From the NCBI RefSeq assembly GCF_039871655.1, contig NZ_JBDPLZ010000001.1, positions 1 through 64,000 of the forward strand: a stretch of DNA of 64,000 nt, given 5' to 3'. Source of the DNA: Actinocorallia sp039871655 (GTDB lineage: Bacteria; Actinomycetota; Actinomycetes; Streptosporangiales; Streptosporangiaceae). Numbering within the stretch: position 1 is the stretch's first letter; each line of letters starts with the position of its first letter. A program made the position numbers and the translations under genes. Below the pieces are notes generated by a model. The model was not told where the DNA came from. It did no database searches and saw only the letters and a list, made by a program, of their open reading frames with translations. Below, in pieces: positions 7,424 to 15,180 of the stretch.

Positions 7424-8458
7424 ATGCCCGATATGACGAACACCCCCGATCGTGCTCGTGTCCGTTTCCCCGGAATCTCCTCCCGCTCCTACGAGCACCC
7501 GCTCGACCGCTCCGCGCTCATCGCGCTGCGGTCGCTCACGGGGTTCGACGTGGTACTGCGCAAACTGTCCGGGCTCATCAGCGAGCGGTCCGTCAGGCTC
7601 ATGTTCCTCGGCGGCACGGTCCGCGTCGGCGAGGGGCAGTTCCGCCACATCAACGACATGGTCCGGGACGCCTGCTACATCCTCGACATGCCGAAGGTCC
7701 CCGAGCTGTACGTCGTGCAGAACCCGCAGCCGAACGCCATGGCGATCGGCACCGACAACCCGTTCATCGTCCTGCACACCGGGCTCATCGACCTGCTGGA
7801 CGAAGAGGAGCTGCGGTTCGTCATCGCGCACGAGGTCGGACACGTCCTGTCCGGGCACGCCGTCTACCGGCAGATGGCGCTGATCCTGACCGGGCTGGGT
7901 TCCCGGCTGGCGTGGCTGCCGCTGGGCAACATCGCGATCGGCGCGATCCTCATCGGGCTGCAGGAGTGGCAGCGCAAGGCCGAACTGTCGGCCGACCGGG
8001 CGGGGCTGCTGGCGAGCCAGGACGTCGACGCGGTCAAGCGCGCCCTGATGAAGATCGCCGGCGGCTCGCGGCTGCACGAGATGTCCACCGAGGCGTTCCT
8101 GGCCCAGGCCCGCGAGTACGAGGAGACCGGCGACCTGCGGGACGGCGTGCTGAAATTCCTCAACCTCATGCGCCAGAGCCACCCGTTCGCGGTCATCCGG
8201 TTCGCCGAGATCCACAAGTGGCACCTCTCCGGCGAGTACCAGGCGATCCTCAACGGCGACTACCCGCGCCGCGCCGACGACTCCCGCGCGTCCTTCACCG
8301 AAGAGGTGAAGAACACCGCCCGCACCTACAAGGAGTCCTGGGAGCAGACCGCCGACCCGTTCGTCGGCAAGGTCCGCGACGTGGCGGGCGGCGCCGCGGA
8401 CCTGGCCGGCGCGGTCTTCGACCGCCTCGGCCGCCGCGGCGACGCCTCACCGAATTAG
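7424..8458 (+). CDS. M48 family zinc metalloprotease
   Basis: 344 residues with the HEVGH zinc motif at 136-140 and the third ligand Glu187 in KAELSADRAGL, the layout of HtpX/Ste24-like M48 peptidases. A hydrophobic stretch at about 147-173 (LILTGLGSRLAWLPLGNIAI) probably spans or associates with the membrane. There is no N-terminal signal peptide. The C-terminal 60 residues are charged and likely exposed. Start is ATG 7424 or 7433; they differ by three residues. It is divergent from nadD and converges on the metallophosphoesterase with a 4-bp overlap of stop codons. The likely role is membrane-protein quality control; the substrate is unknown. Confidence 0.9.
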   Translation: MPDMTNTPDRARVRFPGISSRSYEHPLDRSALIALRSLTGFDVVLRKLSGLISERSVRLMFLGGTVRVGEGQFRHINDMVRDACYILDMPKVPELYVVQNPQPNAMAIGTDNPFIVLHTGLIDLLDEEELRFVIAHEVGHVLSGHAVYRQMALILTGLGSRLAWLPLGNIAIGAILIGLQEWQRKAELSADRAGLLASQDVDAVKRALMKIAGGSRLHEMSTEAFLAQAREYEETGDLRDGVLKFLNLMRQSHPFAVIRFAEIHKWHLSGEYQAILNGDYPRRADDSRASFTEEVKNTARTYKESWEQTADPFVGKVRDVAGGAADLAGAVFDRLGRRGDASPN

Positions 8459-10194
8459 AACGGGGCGGGGAGGAGCAGTTCCACGTTGCGGTCCTCGGGC
8501 TTGCCCGAGCCGTCGAGGTGGGGCTGCCAGTCATTGGCGGACAACTCTCGGGAGAGGGCTGCCAGCCGGTCGGGATCGTCGAGGCGGCCCTGGTGGGAGG
8601 CCGGGGCCGCCGAGTCGATGACGGTGGCGAACACCGACAGGGTGCCGTCGCGGTTGTCGGCGAGTTCCAGGATGCGGCTCTGCTGCGGCCAGTCGATGTG
8701 GGCGGCGGTGCTGACCTCCCAGAAACCGCCCTTGGGGCCCTTCTTGCGCCGGTGCGGGATGACCTCGTTGACGTGGGTGTGGCCGTTGACCCACAGGACA
8801 GCGTTCGGGAAGCGCAGCAGGAGCTTCTCTATTTCCTTGCCCAGCACCCGGTCACCGCCGAGCCCGTTGGTGAGGGTCTCGATGGTGTGGTGGCTGAACA
8901 CGATGAACAGCCTGTCGGCCGCCCTCCGCCGGACGATCCGGCCGTCCTCGCCGACGTAGCGGCTGGAGCCCTTGACGAGTTCGCGTTCCAGCCAGGCGAA
9001 CTGGGCGCTGTCGAGGGAGCCTTCCGAGTAGCCGGCGGGATTGCAGGTGTCCAGGACGAGGCCGCGCACCACTCCCCTGTCGAACGCGTAGTAGGCGGTG
9101 CCGTTCTTCAGGTTCGCAGCGGTGTACCCGTGATGCGTCCCGTGCTCGCGGATGACCTCGGCGCGGGAGAGCAGCCGCCTGTCCGGGTCGGGCGTGACCT
9201 CGCGGAAGACCTTCGAACGGCTCTCCGTCATCCGCTTGACCGCGGCTTTGTCGCCCTTGCGCAGGGCGTCCGCGACCTCACGGCGCTCGGCGTCGCTCAC
9301 CGGAGCGGTGATCTTCACATTGCCGACGGCCAGTTCCCTGAAGACGGGCAGCAGCGGCAGGTTCCCCTGGACGAGCGCCTCGTGGTTGCCGTAGACGGCC
9401 AGCCACGGGGTCTTCAGACCGGTCGCGGTGAACGGGCGGCGCGCCGCCGGGAGCAGGCCGGGGACGGTGGGGAAGCCGTGCTCGCGTTTCGGCAGGTCGT
9501 CGCCTCCGTGCGGGTGCCAGTAGCGGGCGTCGGACCACGCCATGACGCCCTCGTACCGGCGGGGATCGCCGGAGTCCGGACGGATCCGCTTGCCGTCCAG
9601 CACATCGATGATCCAGCGGACCTCGTTGTACTGGGCGTTGTCGGCGGCGTCGCCGGTGTTGATGGTGAACGACGGACGCGCGCCCAGGACGGGGCCGCGC
9701 CCGATCCGGTTGACCGCCCGGACCATGGACTCGGCGACCTGCGTGGTCAGCAGTTCCTGAGGCCGGTAGCCGCCGGTGACGGGGAAGGACGACAGGACCC
9801 CGCCCCGGTCGCTCAGCCGGTCGAGGTACTCCACCCGGGCCGGGGACTGCGCGTCGATGATGTGCACGTCGGTGAGATGGACGAACGACAGCAGTTCGCG
9901 CCGTTTCGAGACGCGGCCGGCCGCGGCGGTACCGCCCAGGTCGTCGCGCAGGAGATGAGGTTCGCCCGGACCGGCGACTATCTTCCGGTATCCGCCCTTG
10001 CCCGGTTTGCCGAGTCGCAGGGTGCGGGCGAGCGTCGTGCCCTCAACGGTGCCGCGCAGCGCGGGTACGGCGATGGCGGCACGGCCGGGGAAGGCGACCA
10101 GGCCCGAGGCGACCGCGCCGAACGCGGCGCCCTTGAGCAGTTGACGGCGGGGAAACACGCGGGGGGTGGCCTCGGGAGGCGTGTCGCGGATCAC
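8455..10194 (-). CDS. Tat-exported metallophosphoesterase (TIGR03767/PPA1498-like)
   Basis: 579 residues. The N terminus carries a twin-arginine signal (PRRQLLKGAAFGAVASG). The calcineurin-like metal sites are visible: HLTDVHI, the NTGDAADN block, YGNHEALVQG, FSHHTIETL and the final VNGHTHVNEVIP. It matches the TIGR03767 group of secreted actinobacterial phosphoesterases, whose substrate is not known. The gene stands alone between proA and the M48 gene, and a strong inverted repeat lies 27 bp upstream of its start, which may be its operator. Assigned family from motif content and overall layout. Confidence 0.87.
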   Translation of the reverse strand: MIRDTPPEATPRVFPRRQLLKGAAFGAVASGLVAFPGRAAIAVPALRGTVEGTTLARTLRLGKPGKGGYRKIVAGPGEPHLLRDDLGGTAAAGRVSKRRELLSFVHLTDVHIIDAQSPARVEYLDRLSDRGGVLSSFPVTGGYRPQELLTTQVAESMVRAVNRIGRGPVLGARPSFTINTGDAADNAQYNEVRWIIDVLDGKRIRPDSGDPRRYEGVMAWSDARYWHPHGGDDLPKREHGFPTVPGLLPAARRPFTATGLKTPWLAVYGNHEALVQGNLPLLPVFRELAVGNVKITAPVSDAERREVADALRKGDKAAVKRMTESRSKVFREVTPDPDRRLLSRAEVIREHGTHHGYTAANLKNGTAYYAFDRGVVRGLVLDTCNPAGYSEGSLDSAQFAWLERELVKGSSRYVGEDGRIVRRRAADRLFIVFSHHTIETLTNGLGGDRVLGKEIEKLLLRFPNAVLWVNGHTHVNEVIPHRRKKGPKGGFWEVSTAAHIDWPQQSRILELADNRDGTLSVFATVIDSAAPASHQGRLDDPDRLAALSRELSANDWQPHLDGSGKPEDRNVELLLPAPF

Positions 10195-10220
10195 AACACT
10201 TTATGAGACCACACCCCGCA

Positions 10221-10247
10221 TGTGACATCAATAACCGTGATGTCACA
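10221..10247. promoter_or_regulatory. 10+7+10 inverted repeat between proA and the metallophosphoesterase
   Basis: Arms TGTGACATCA and TGATGTCACA are perfect and separated by 7 bp. It abuts the proA stop (10249) and lies 27 bp ahead of the metallophosphoesterase start. There is no T-run, so I favour an operator over a terminator; as RNA it would still form a 10-bp stem. Confidence 0.5.
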
Positions 10248-10248
10248 T

Positions 10249-11514
10249 TCAGACGCCCCGCAGGTGCCCTTCGCCGGTGAAGACGTACTTGGTCGAGGTC
10301 AGCTCGGGCAGGCCCATCGGACCGCGCGCGTGCAGCTTCTGGGTGGAGATGCCGATCTCCGCACCGAAACCGAACTCCCCGCCGTCGGTGAAGCGGGTCG
10401 AGGCGTTGACCGCGACGGCCGCGGAGTCCACCAGCGAGACGAAACGCTTGGCGGCCTGCTGCGAGTTGGTGACGATCGCCTCGGTGTGGCCGGAGCTGTA
10501 GGCGCGGATGTGCTTGACCGCGTCGTCGAGCGAGTCGACGACCGCCGCGGCGATGTCGAGCGACAGGTACTCGGTGCGGTAGTCCTCCTCCGTCGCCTCC
10601 ACGACGTCGGCGCCGTAGGAGCGCACGCGCTCGTCACCGTGCACGGTCACGCCCTTGTCCTTGAGCGCTTCCAGGGCACGCGGCACGAACACGTCCGCGA
10701 TGTCCTTGTGCACCAGGAACGTCTCGGCGGCGTTGCAGACGGACGGGCGCTGCGTCTTGGCGTTGACGAGGATGCCCAGCGCCATCTCGACGTCGGCGTC
10801 ACCGTCCACGTACACCGTGCAGTTGCCGACGCCCGTCTCGATGACGGGGACCGTCGACTCCTCGACGACGGAGTTGATGAGCGAGGCGCCGCCGCGCGGG
10901 ATGAGCACGTCCACCAGGCCGCGGGCCCGCATGAGGTGCTTGACCGACTCGCGGTCGCGGCCGGGGACGAGCTGGATCGCGTCCACCGGCACGTCCGTGC
11001 CCTCGAGCGCGTCGCGCATGACGTTCACCAGCGCGACGTTGGAGTCGTACGCCGACGAGGAGCCGCGCAGCAGGACGGCGTTGCCGCTCTTCAACGTCAG
11101 GGCGGCGGCGTCCACGGTCACGTTGGGACGGCCCTCGTAGATGATGCCGACCACGCCCAGCGGCACCCGCAGCTGGCGGAGCTCCAGGCCGTTCGGCAGG
11201 GTGTAGCCGCGCACGACCTCGCCGACCGGGTCGGGCAGCCCCGCCACTTCGCGGACGGCCGCTGCGATCTGCTCCAGCCGGTCGGTGGACAGCGCCAGCC
11301 GGTCCAGCATGTAGGCGGGCGTGCCGGACTCCTTCGCGCGCTCGATGTCGACGGCGTTGGCGGCGAGGATCTCCTCGGCCCGGGCGGTCAGCGCGTCCGC
11401 GACGGCGTGCAACGCGGCGTCCTTGGCGCTGCGCGGGAGCGGAGCGAGGTCCGCCGCCGCGGCCCGCCCGCGGGCCGCCACCTCCAGAACCTGCTCGCGC
11501 GTGCCCTCGCTCAT
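10249..11514 (-). CDS. proA: gamma-glutamyl phosphate reductase ProA
   Basis: 421 residues. It catalyses the NADPH-dependent reduction of gamma-glutamyl phosphate to glutamate semialdehyde in proline synthesis. Aldehyde-dehydrogenase-like features include VPLGVVGIIYEGRPNVT, the nucleotide-site SGNAVLLRGSSSAYDSN, and the catalytic cysteine in QRPSVCNAAETFLVH. The ATG at 11514 follows GGAG-like sequence and starts the usual MSEGTREQV... domain. It lies 110 bp downstream of proB in the same direction, in the obgE-proB-proA order typical of actinobacteria. Confidence 0.97.
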   Translation of the reverse strand: MSEGTREQVLEVAARGRAAAADLAPLPRSAKDAALHAVADALTARAEEILAANAVDIERAKESGTPAYMLDRLALSTDRLEQIAAAVREVAGLPDPVGEVVRGYTLPNGLELRQLRVPLGVVGIIYEGRPNVTVDAAALTLKSGNAVLLRGSSSAYDSNVALVNVMRDALEGTDVPVDAIQLVPGRDRESVKHLMRARGLVDVLIPRGGASLINSVVEESTVPVIETGVGNCTVYVDGDADVEMALGILVNAKTQRPSVCNAAETFLVHKDIADVFVPRALEALKDKGVTVHGDERVRSYGADVVEATEEDYRTEYLSLDIAAAVVDSLDDAVKHIRAYSSGHTEAIVTNSQQAAKRFVSLVDSAAVAVNASTRFTDGGEFGFGAEIGISTQKLHARGPMGLPELTSTKYVFTGEGHLRGV

Positions 11515-11624
11515 CGCCTGCTCCTGTTCCCGGCTCCTGTGAGCCGCTCCTCCTCGGCCGGCCGATCTGACCGGCCTCCTATCCTGCCCGCGGACGCCTC
11601 GGTCCGCCGAGTTCCGCTCCGCCG

Positions 11625-12752
11625 TCAGCGCGGCGGGTCGAGCACCACCAGATCGTCCCGGTGGATGACCTCGCGTTCGTACTCCGGGCCCAGCTCGCGG
11701 GCGAGCCAGCGGGTGGACCTGCCCATGAGGTCGGGGATCTCGGAGGCGTCGTAGTGCACCAGACCGCGCGCGACGGTCCGCCCGTCGGGACCGCACAGGT
11801 CGACCGGGTCTCCGGCGGCGAAGTCGCCGCGCACCCCCGTCACGCCCGCGGGCAGCAGCGACTTGCGGCGGTTGACGATCGCGTTGACGGCTCCGTCGTC
11901 CAGGATCAGTTTGCCCTGCCCCGTGGTGGCGTGGGCCAGCCACAGGTGCCGGGTCGACGGCCGCTGGCCGTTCGGGTGGAAGTAGGTGCCCACCGGCTCC
12001 CCCTCCAGCGCCTGCGCGGCCGCCGAGACGTCGGTCAGGACGGTGTGGATGCCCGCCCCCGTGGCGATCCTGGCGGCCTCGACCTTGGTGACCATCCCGC
12101 CGGTGCCGACCTTGCTGCCCGCCGACCCCGTCTGGACGCCCTCCAGGTCGCTCTCCGAACGCACGTCCTGGATCTTGCGTGACTCCGGGAGCCGCGGATC
12201 GCCGGTGTAGAGGGCGTCGACGTCCGACAGCAGCACCAGCGCGTCGGCCCGGACCAGATGGGCGACCAGGGCGGCGAGCCGGTCGTTGTCGCCGAAGCGG
12301 ATCTCGTCGGTGGCGACCGTGTCGTTCTCGTTGACGATCGGGACCATGCCCAGCCGCAGCAGCGCCAGCAGGGTGCGCTGGGCGTTGTTGTGGTGGGCGC
12401 GGCGGATCATGTCGTCGGCCGTCAGCAGCACCTGCCCCACCCCGAGACCGTACCGGTGGAAGGAGGAGGTGTAGCGCGCCACCAGCAGCCCCTGCCCGAC
12501 GCTCGCGGCCGCCTGCTGGATGGCGAGGTCCGTGGGACGGCGGGTGAGCCCGAGCGGGCCGAGCCCGGCGGCGATCGCGCCGGACGAGACGAAGACGACC
12601 TCGCCGCCGGCCTTGCGCCGCTCGGCGAGCACGTCCACCAGGGCGTCGATACGGTCGCCGTCGATGGTGCCCTGAGGTGTGGTCAGCGAAGACGATCCCG
12701 CCTTGACCACGATCCGCCGGGCGCCGGACAGCGCCGGCCTGAGGGTGTCCAT
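11625..12752 (-). CDS. proB: glutamate 5-kinase ProB
   Basis: 375 residues, the amino-acid kinase domain plus a C-terminal PUA domain. Motifs include RIVVKAGSSSLT, VSSGAIAAGL, the glutamate-binding NENDTVATDEIRFGDND and the GTGGMVTKVEAA nucleotide loop; the PUA domain covers roughly residues 270-360. It makes gamma-glutamyl phosphate, the substrate of ProA, and is expected to be feedback-inhibited by proline. Starts 20 bp after obgE ends, so co-transcription with obgE is likely. Confidence 0.97.
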   Translation of the reverse strand: MDTLRPALSGARRIVVKAGSSSLTTPQGTIDGDRIDALVDVLAERRKAGGEVVFVSSGAIAAGLGPLGLTRRPTDLAIQQAAASVGQGLLVARYTSSFHRYGLGVGQVLLTADDMIRRAHHNNAQRTLLALLRLGMVPIVNENDTVATDEIRFGDNDRLAALVAHLVRADALVLLSDVDALYTGDPRLPESRKIQDVRSESDLEGVQTGSAGSKVGTGGMVTKVEAARIATGAGIHTVLTDVSAAAQALEGEPVGTYFHPNGQRPSTRHLWLAHATTGQGKLILDDGAVNAIVNRRKSLLPAGVTGVRGDFAAGDPVDLCGPDGRTVARGLVHYDASEIPDLMGRSTRWLARELGPEYEREVIHRDDLVVLDPPR

Positions 12753-12772
12753 GCTGCTCCTGAAGGGACGGA

Positions 12773-14158
12773 TTACCAGTCCGAGAGTCGCTGGTCGGTG
12801 CCGCGCGGGCCCATGTGGACCTCACCGGAGGAGGAGATGTCGGGGTGCCAGTCGAAGACGACCGCGTCGTCCCGGGCGCCGATCATGACGGTGGCGCCCT
12901 CCTCGGCGCCCGCCTTGCGCAGCGCGTCCTCCACACCGAGCCGGTTCAGCCGGTCGGCGAGGTAGCCGACGGCCTCCTCGTTCTGGAAGTCGGTCTGGCG
13001 CACCCAGCGGACCGGCTTCGTCCCGGTGACCAGATACTGGTTGTCGCCCAGCGTCTTGACCTCGAACTCCGGTCCCGCGACCGGGGTCGGGCGCAACACC
13101 AGCCGGGTCGGCTCCTGCTCGGGCTGGGCGGCGCGGTGCGCGGCGACCATCTCGGCCATCGCGAACGACAACTCCTTCAGCCCGATGTGGGCCGCGGCCG
13201 AGACCTCGAAGACGCGCAGGCCGCGCGCCTCGAACTCGGGGCGGACGAGCTCGGCCAGGTCCTTGCCGTCGGGGACGTCCACCTTGTTGAGCACCACGAT
13301 GCGGGGCCTGTCCCGCAGCGGCACCACGCCTTCCCCGGCGAGCAGCTCGTCGTAGGCCGCGAGCTCACGCTCGATGATCTCGAAGTCGGTGATCGGGTCG
13401 CGGTTCGGCTCCAGGGTGGCGCAGTCCAGGACGTGCGCCAGCGTCGAGGAGCGCTCGATGTGCCGCAGGAACTCCAGGCCCAGGCCCTTGCCCTGGCTGG
13501 CGCCCTCGATCAGGCCGGGCACGTCGGCGACGGTGAAGACGTTCTCGCCCGCGCTGACCACGCCCAGGTTGGGGATCAACGTGGTGAACGGATAGTCGGC
13601 GATCTTGGGCTTGGCGGCGGAGAGGGCCGCGATCAGCGAGGACTTGCCGGCGCTGGGGAAGCCCACCAGCGCGATGTCCGCGACGGTCTTGAGCTCCAGC
13701 ACCACGTCGAGCTCGTCGCCGGGCTCGCCCAGCAGGGCGAAACCGGGCGCCTTGCGCTTGGCCGAGGCCAGGGCCGCGTTGCCCAGGCCCCCCTGCCCGC
13801 CCCGCGCCGCGATGTAGCGGGTGCCCTCGCCGACCAGGTCGGCCAGGACCTCGCCGTCCTTGGTCTTCACGACCGTGCCGTTCGGCACCTTGAGCAGGAC
13901 GTCCTCGCCGTTGGCGCCGTTGCGCAGGGCTCCGGCGCCGGGCTTGCCGTTGCCCGCCTTGCGGTGCGGGCGGCGGTGGTAGTCCAGCAGGCTGGAGGTG
14001 TTGGAGTCGACCTCCAGGATCACGTCTCCGCCCTTGCCCCCGTTCGCTCCGTCCGGGCCGCCGAGCGGCTTGAACTTCTCGCGGTGCACGGAGGCACAAC
14101 CGTGCCCGCCGTTACCCGCCGCGATGTGCAGGACGACCCGGTCCACGAAGTCAGCCAC
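12773..14158 (-). CDS. obgE: Obg family GTPase ObgE/CgtA
   Basis: 461 residues with the three Obg parts: the glycine-rich Obg fold at the N terminus (HIAAGNGGHGCASV, GGPDGANGGKGGDV), the G domain with G1 GFPSAGKSS, G3 DVPGLIEGA and G4 NKVD, and the C-terminal OCT domain (residues ~340-425) found in Gram-positive members. It acts in 50S assembly and stress responses. The GTG at 14158 is chosen because the Obg fold begins there. It lies between rpmA and proB, the conserved actinobacterial order. Confidence 0.96.
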   Translation of the reverse strand: MADFVDRVVLHIAAGNGGHGCASVHREKFKPLGGPDGANGGKGGDVILEVDSNTSSLLDYHRRPHRKAGNGKPGAGALRNGANGEDVLLKVPNGTVVKTKDGEVLADLVGEGTRYIAARGGQGGLGNAALASAKRKAPGFALLGEPGDELDVVLELKTVADIALVGFPSAGKSSLIAALSAAKPKIADYPFTTLIPNLGVVSAGENVFTVADVPGLIEGASQGKGLGLEFLRHIERSSTLAHVLDCATLEPNRDPITDFEIIERELAAYDELLAGEGVVPLRDRPRIVVLNKVDVPDGKDLAELVRPEFEARGLRVFEVSAAAHIGLKELSFAMAEMVAAHRAAQPEQEPTRLVLRPTPVAGPEFEVKTLGDNQYLVTGTKPVRWVRQTDFQNEEAVGYLADRLNRLGVEDALRKAGAEEGATVMIGARDDAVVFDWHPDISSSGEVHMGPRGTDQRLSDW

Positions 14159-14236
14159 TGTGCGCTCCTGTATCAGCCGGGGTGGGGCTTCCCGAGCGGA
14201 AAGCCATCCGGACGAAGATCTGCCGGACAAAAGACA

Positions 14237-14262
14237 AGGGCGGACCAGTGCAGGTCCGCCCT
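14237..14262 (-). terminator. rpmA-obgE intergenic hairpin
   Basis: Perfect 10-bp stem (14237-14246 with 14253-14262) and a 6-nt loop, 26 bp past the rpmA stop. It probably attenuates or ends transcription of the rplU-rpmA unit before obgE. Confidence 0.65.
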
Positions 14263-14287
14263 CGGTACAACCAGTCGCCCGTGCGGA

Positions 14288-14545
14288 TTACTCCGCGGCC
14301 GGGACGATGCTCACGGCACGACGGCCGCGGTAACGGCCGAACTCGACGGTGCCGGCGACGAGCGCGAACAGCGTGTCGTCACGGCCGATGCCGACGTTGA
14401 GACCGGGGTGGTGGTGGGTGCCGCGCTGGCGGATGATGATCTCGCCGGCCTGCACGGCCTGACCACCGTAGCGCTTGACTCCGAGGCGCTTGGCGTTGGA
14501 GTCGCGACCGTTACGGCTGGACGATGCGCCCTTCTTGTGTGCCAT
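14288..14545 (-). CDS. rpmA: 50S ribosomal protein L27
   Basis: 85 residues, standard L27: MAHKKGASSSRNGRDSN at the N terminus, whose flexible tail reaches the peptidyl-transferase centre, then the GGQAVQAGEIIIRQRGT core. No N-terminal extension requiring Prp cleavage is present, as expected outside Firmicutes. It lies 12 bp after rplU. Confidence 0.98.
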   Translation of the reverse strand: MAHKKGASSSRNGRDSNAKRLGVKRYGGQAVQAGEIIIRQRGTHHHPGLNVGIGRDDTLFALVAGTVEFGRYRGRRAVSIVPAAE

Positions 14546-14557
14546 TTCAGGGACTCC

Positions 14558-14869
14558 TTACTTCGCGGAGATGCCGGTGATCTTGACCTGGGTGTAGGGC
14601 TGACGGTGGCCCTGGCGACGCTTGTACCCGGTCTTGTTGCGGTAGTGCATGATGTTGATCTTGGGGCCCTTGACCGCGCCGAGCACCTCGGCGCTGATCG
14701 TGAACTTGGCCAGCTCGTCGGCGGCGGAGACGACCTTCTCGCCGTCGACGACCAGCACCGCCGGGAAGGTGACGGTGGCGCCGACCTCGGCCCCCAGCTT
14801 GTCGACGTTCAGGACGTCGCCCTCGGCGACCTTCTCCTGGCGTCCACCCGCACGGACAATCGCGTACAC
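14558..14869 (-). CDS. rplU: 50S ribosomal protein L21
   Basis: 103 residues, standard L21: MYAIVRAGGRQEKVAEGD start, and the C-terminal KINIMHYRNKTGYKRRQGHRQ signature. It binds 23S rRNA and is co-transcribed with rpmA. The 311 bp between rplU and rne hold the rplU promoter region and the rne terminator hairpin; I see no gene in them. Confidence 0.98.
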   Translation of the reverse strand: MYAIVRAGGRQEKVAEGDVLNVDKLGAEVGATVTFPAVLVVDGEKVVSAADELAKFTISAEVLGAVKGPKINIMHYRNKTGYKRRQGHRQPYTQVKITGISAK

Positions 14870-15115
14870 AGCGATACCTTTCGCTTGTTTCTTCCAGAGC
14901 CCCTGCGTGAGGGCCTATCCCGGCTGAAGCCCGGACGGCACACCGCGAAGAACGACCGAAGCCGACTTCCGGTGCTCTCTGCTCGCCTCGGATGAGGCAC
15001 GCGCCCCTGTCGGAGGCGAATCGGGGCGTGCTGGAACACGCCCGCCGTTCAGACTACCGGAGCCCCGCGGAGAAAGGCGAATCGGTCGCCCCCGCGGGAT
15101 CCTCCCGGAAGACGA

Positions 15116-15146
15116 CCGGCCGGAGGAACGTCGTTCCTCCGGCCGG
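15116..15146 (-). terminator. rne terminator hairpin
   Basis: Perfect 14-bp stem (15116-15129 with 15133-15146) with a 3-nt loop, 34 bp past the rne stop, followed on the minus strand by a TC-rich stretch. Confidence 0.75.
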
Positions 15147-15180
15147 GTTCGCCTCGTCAGCCCTCGGGCCCGGACGGGAC

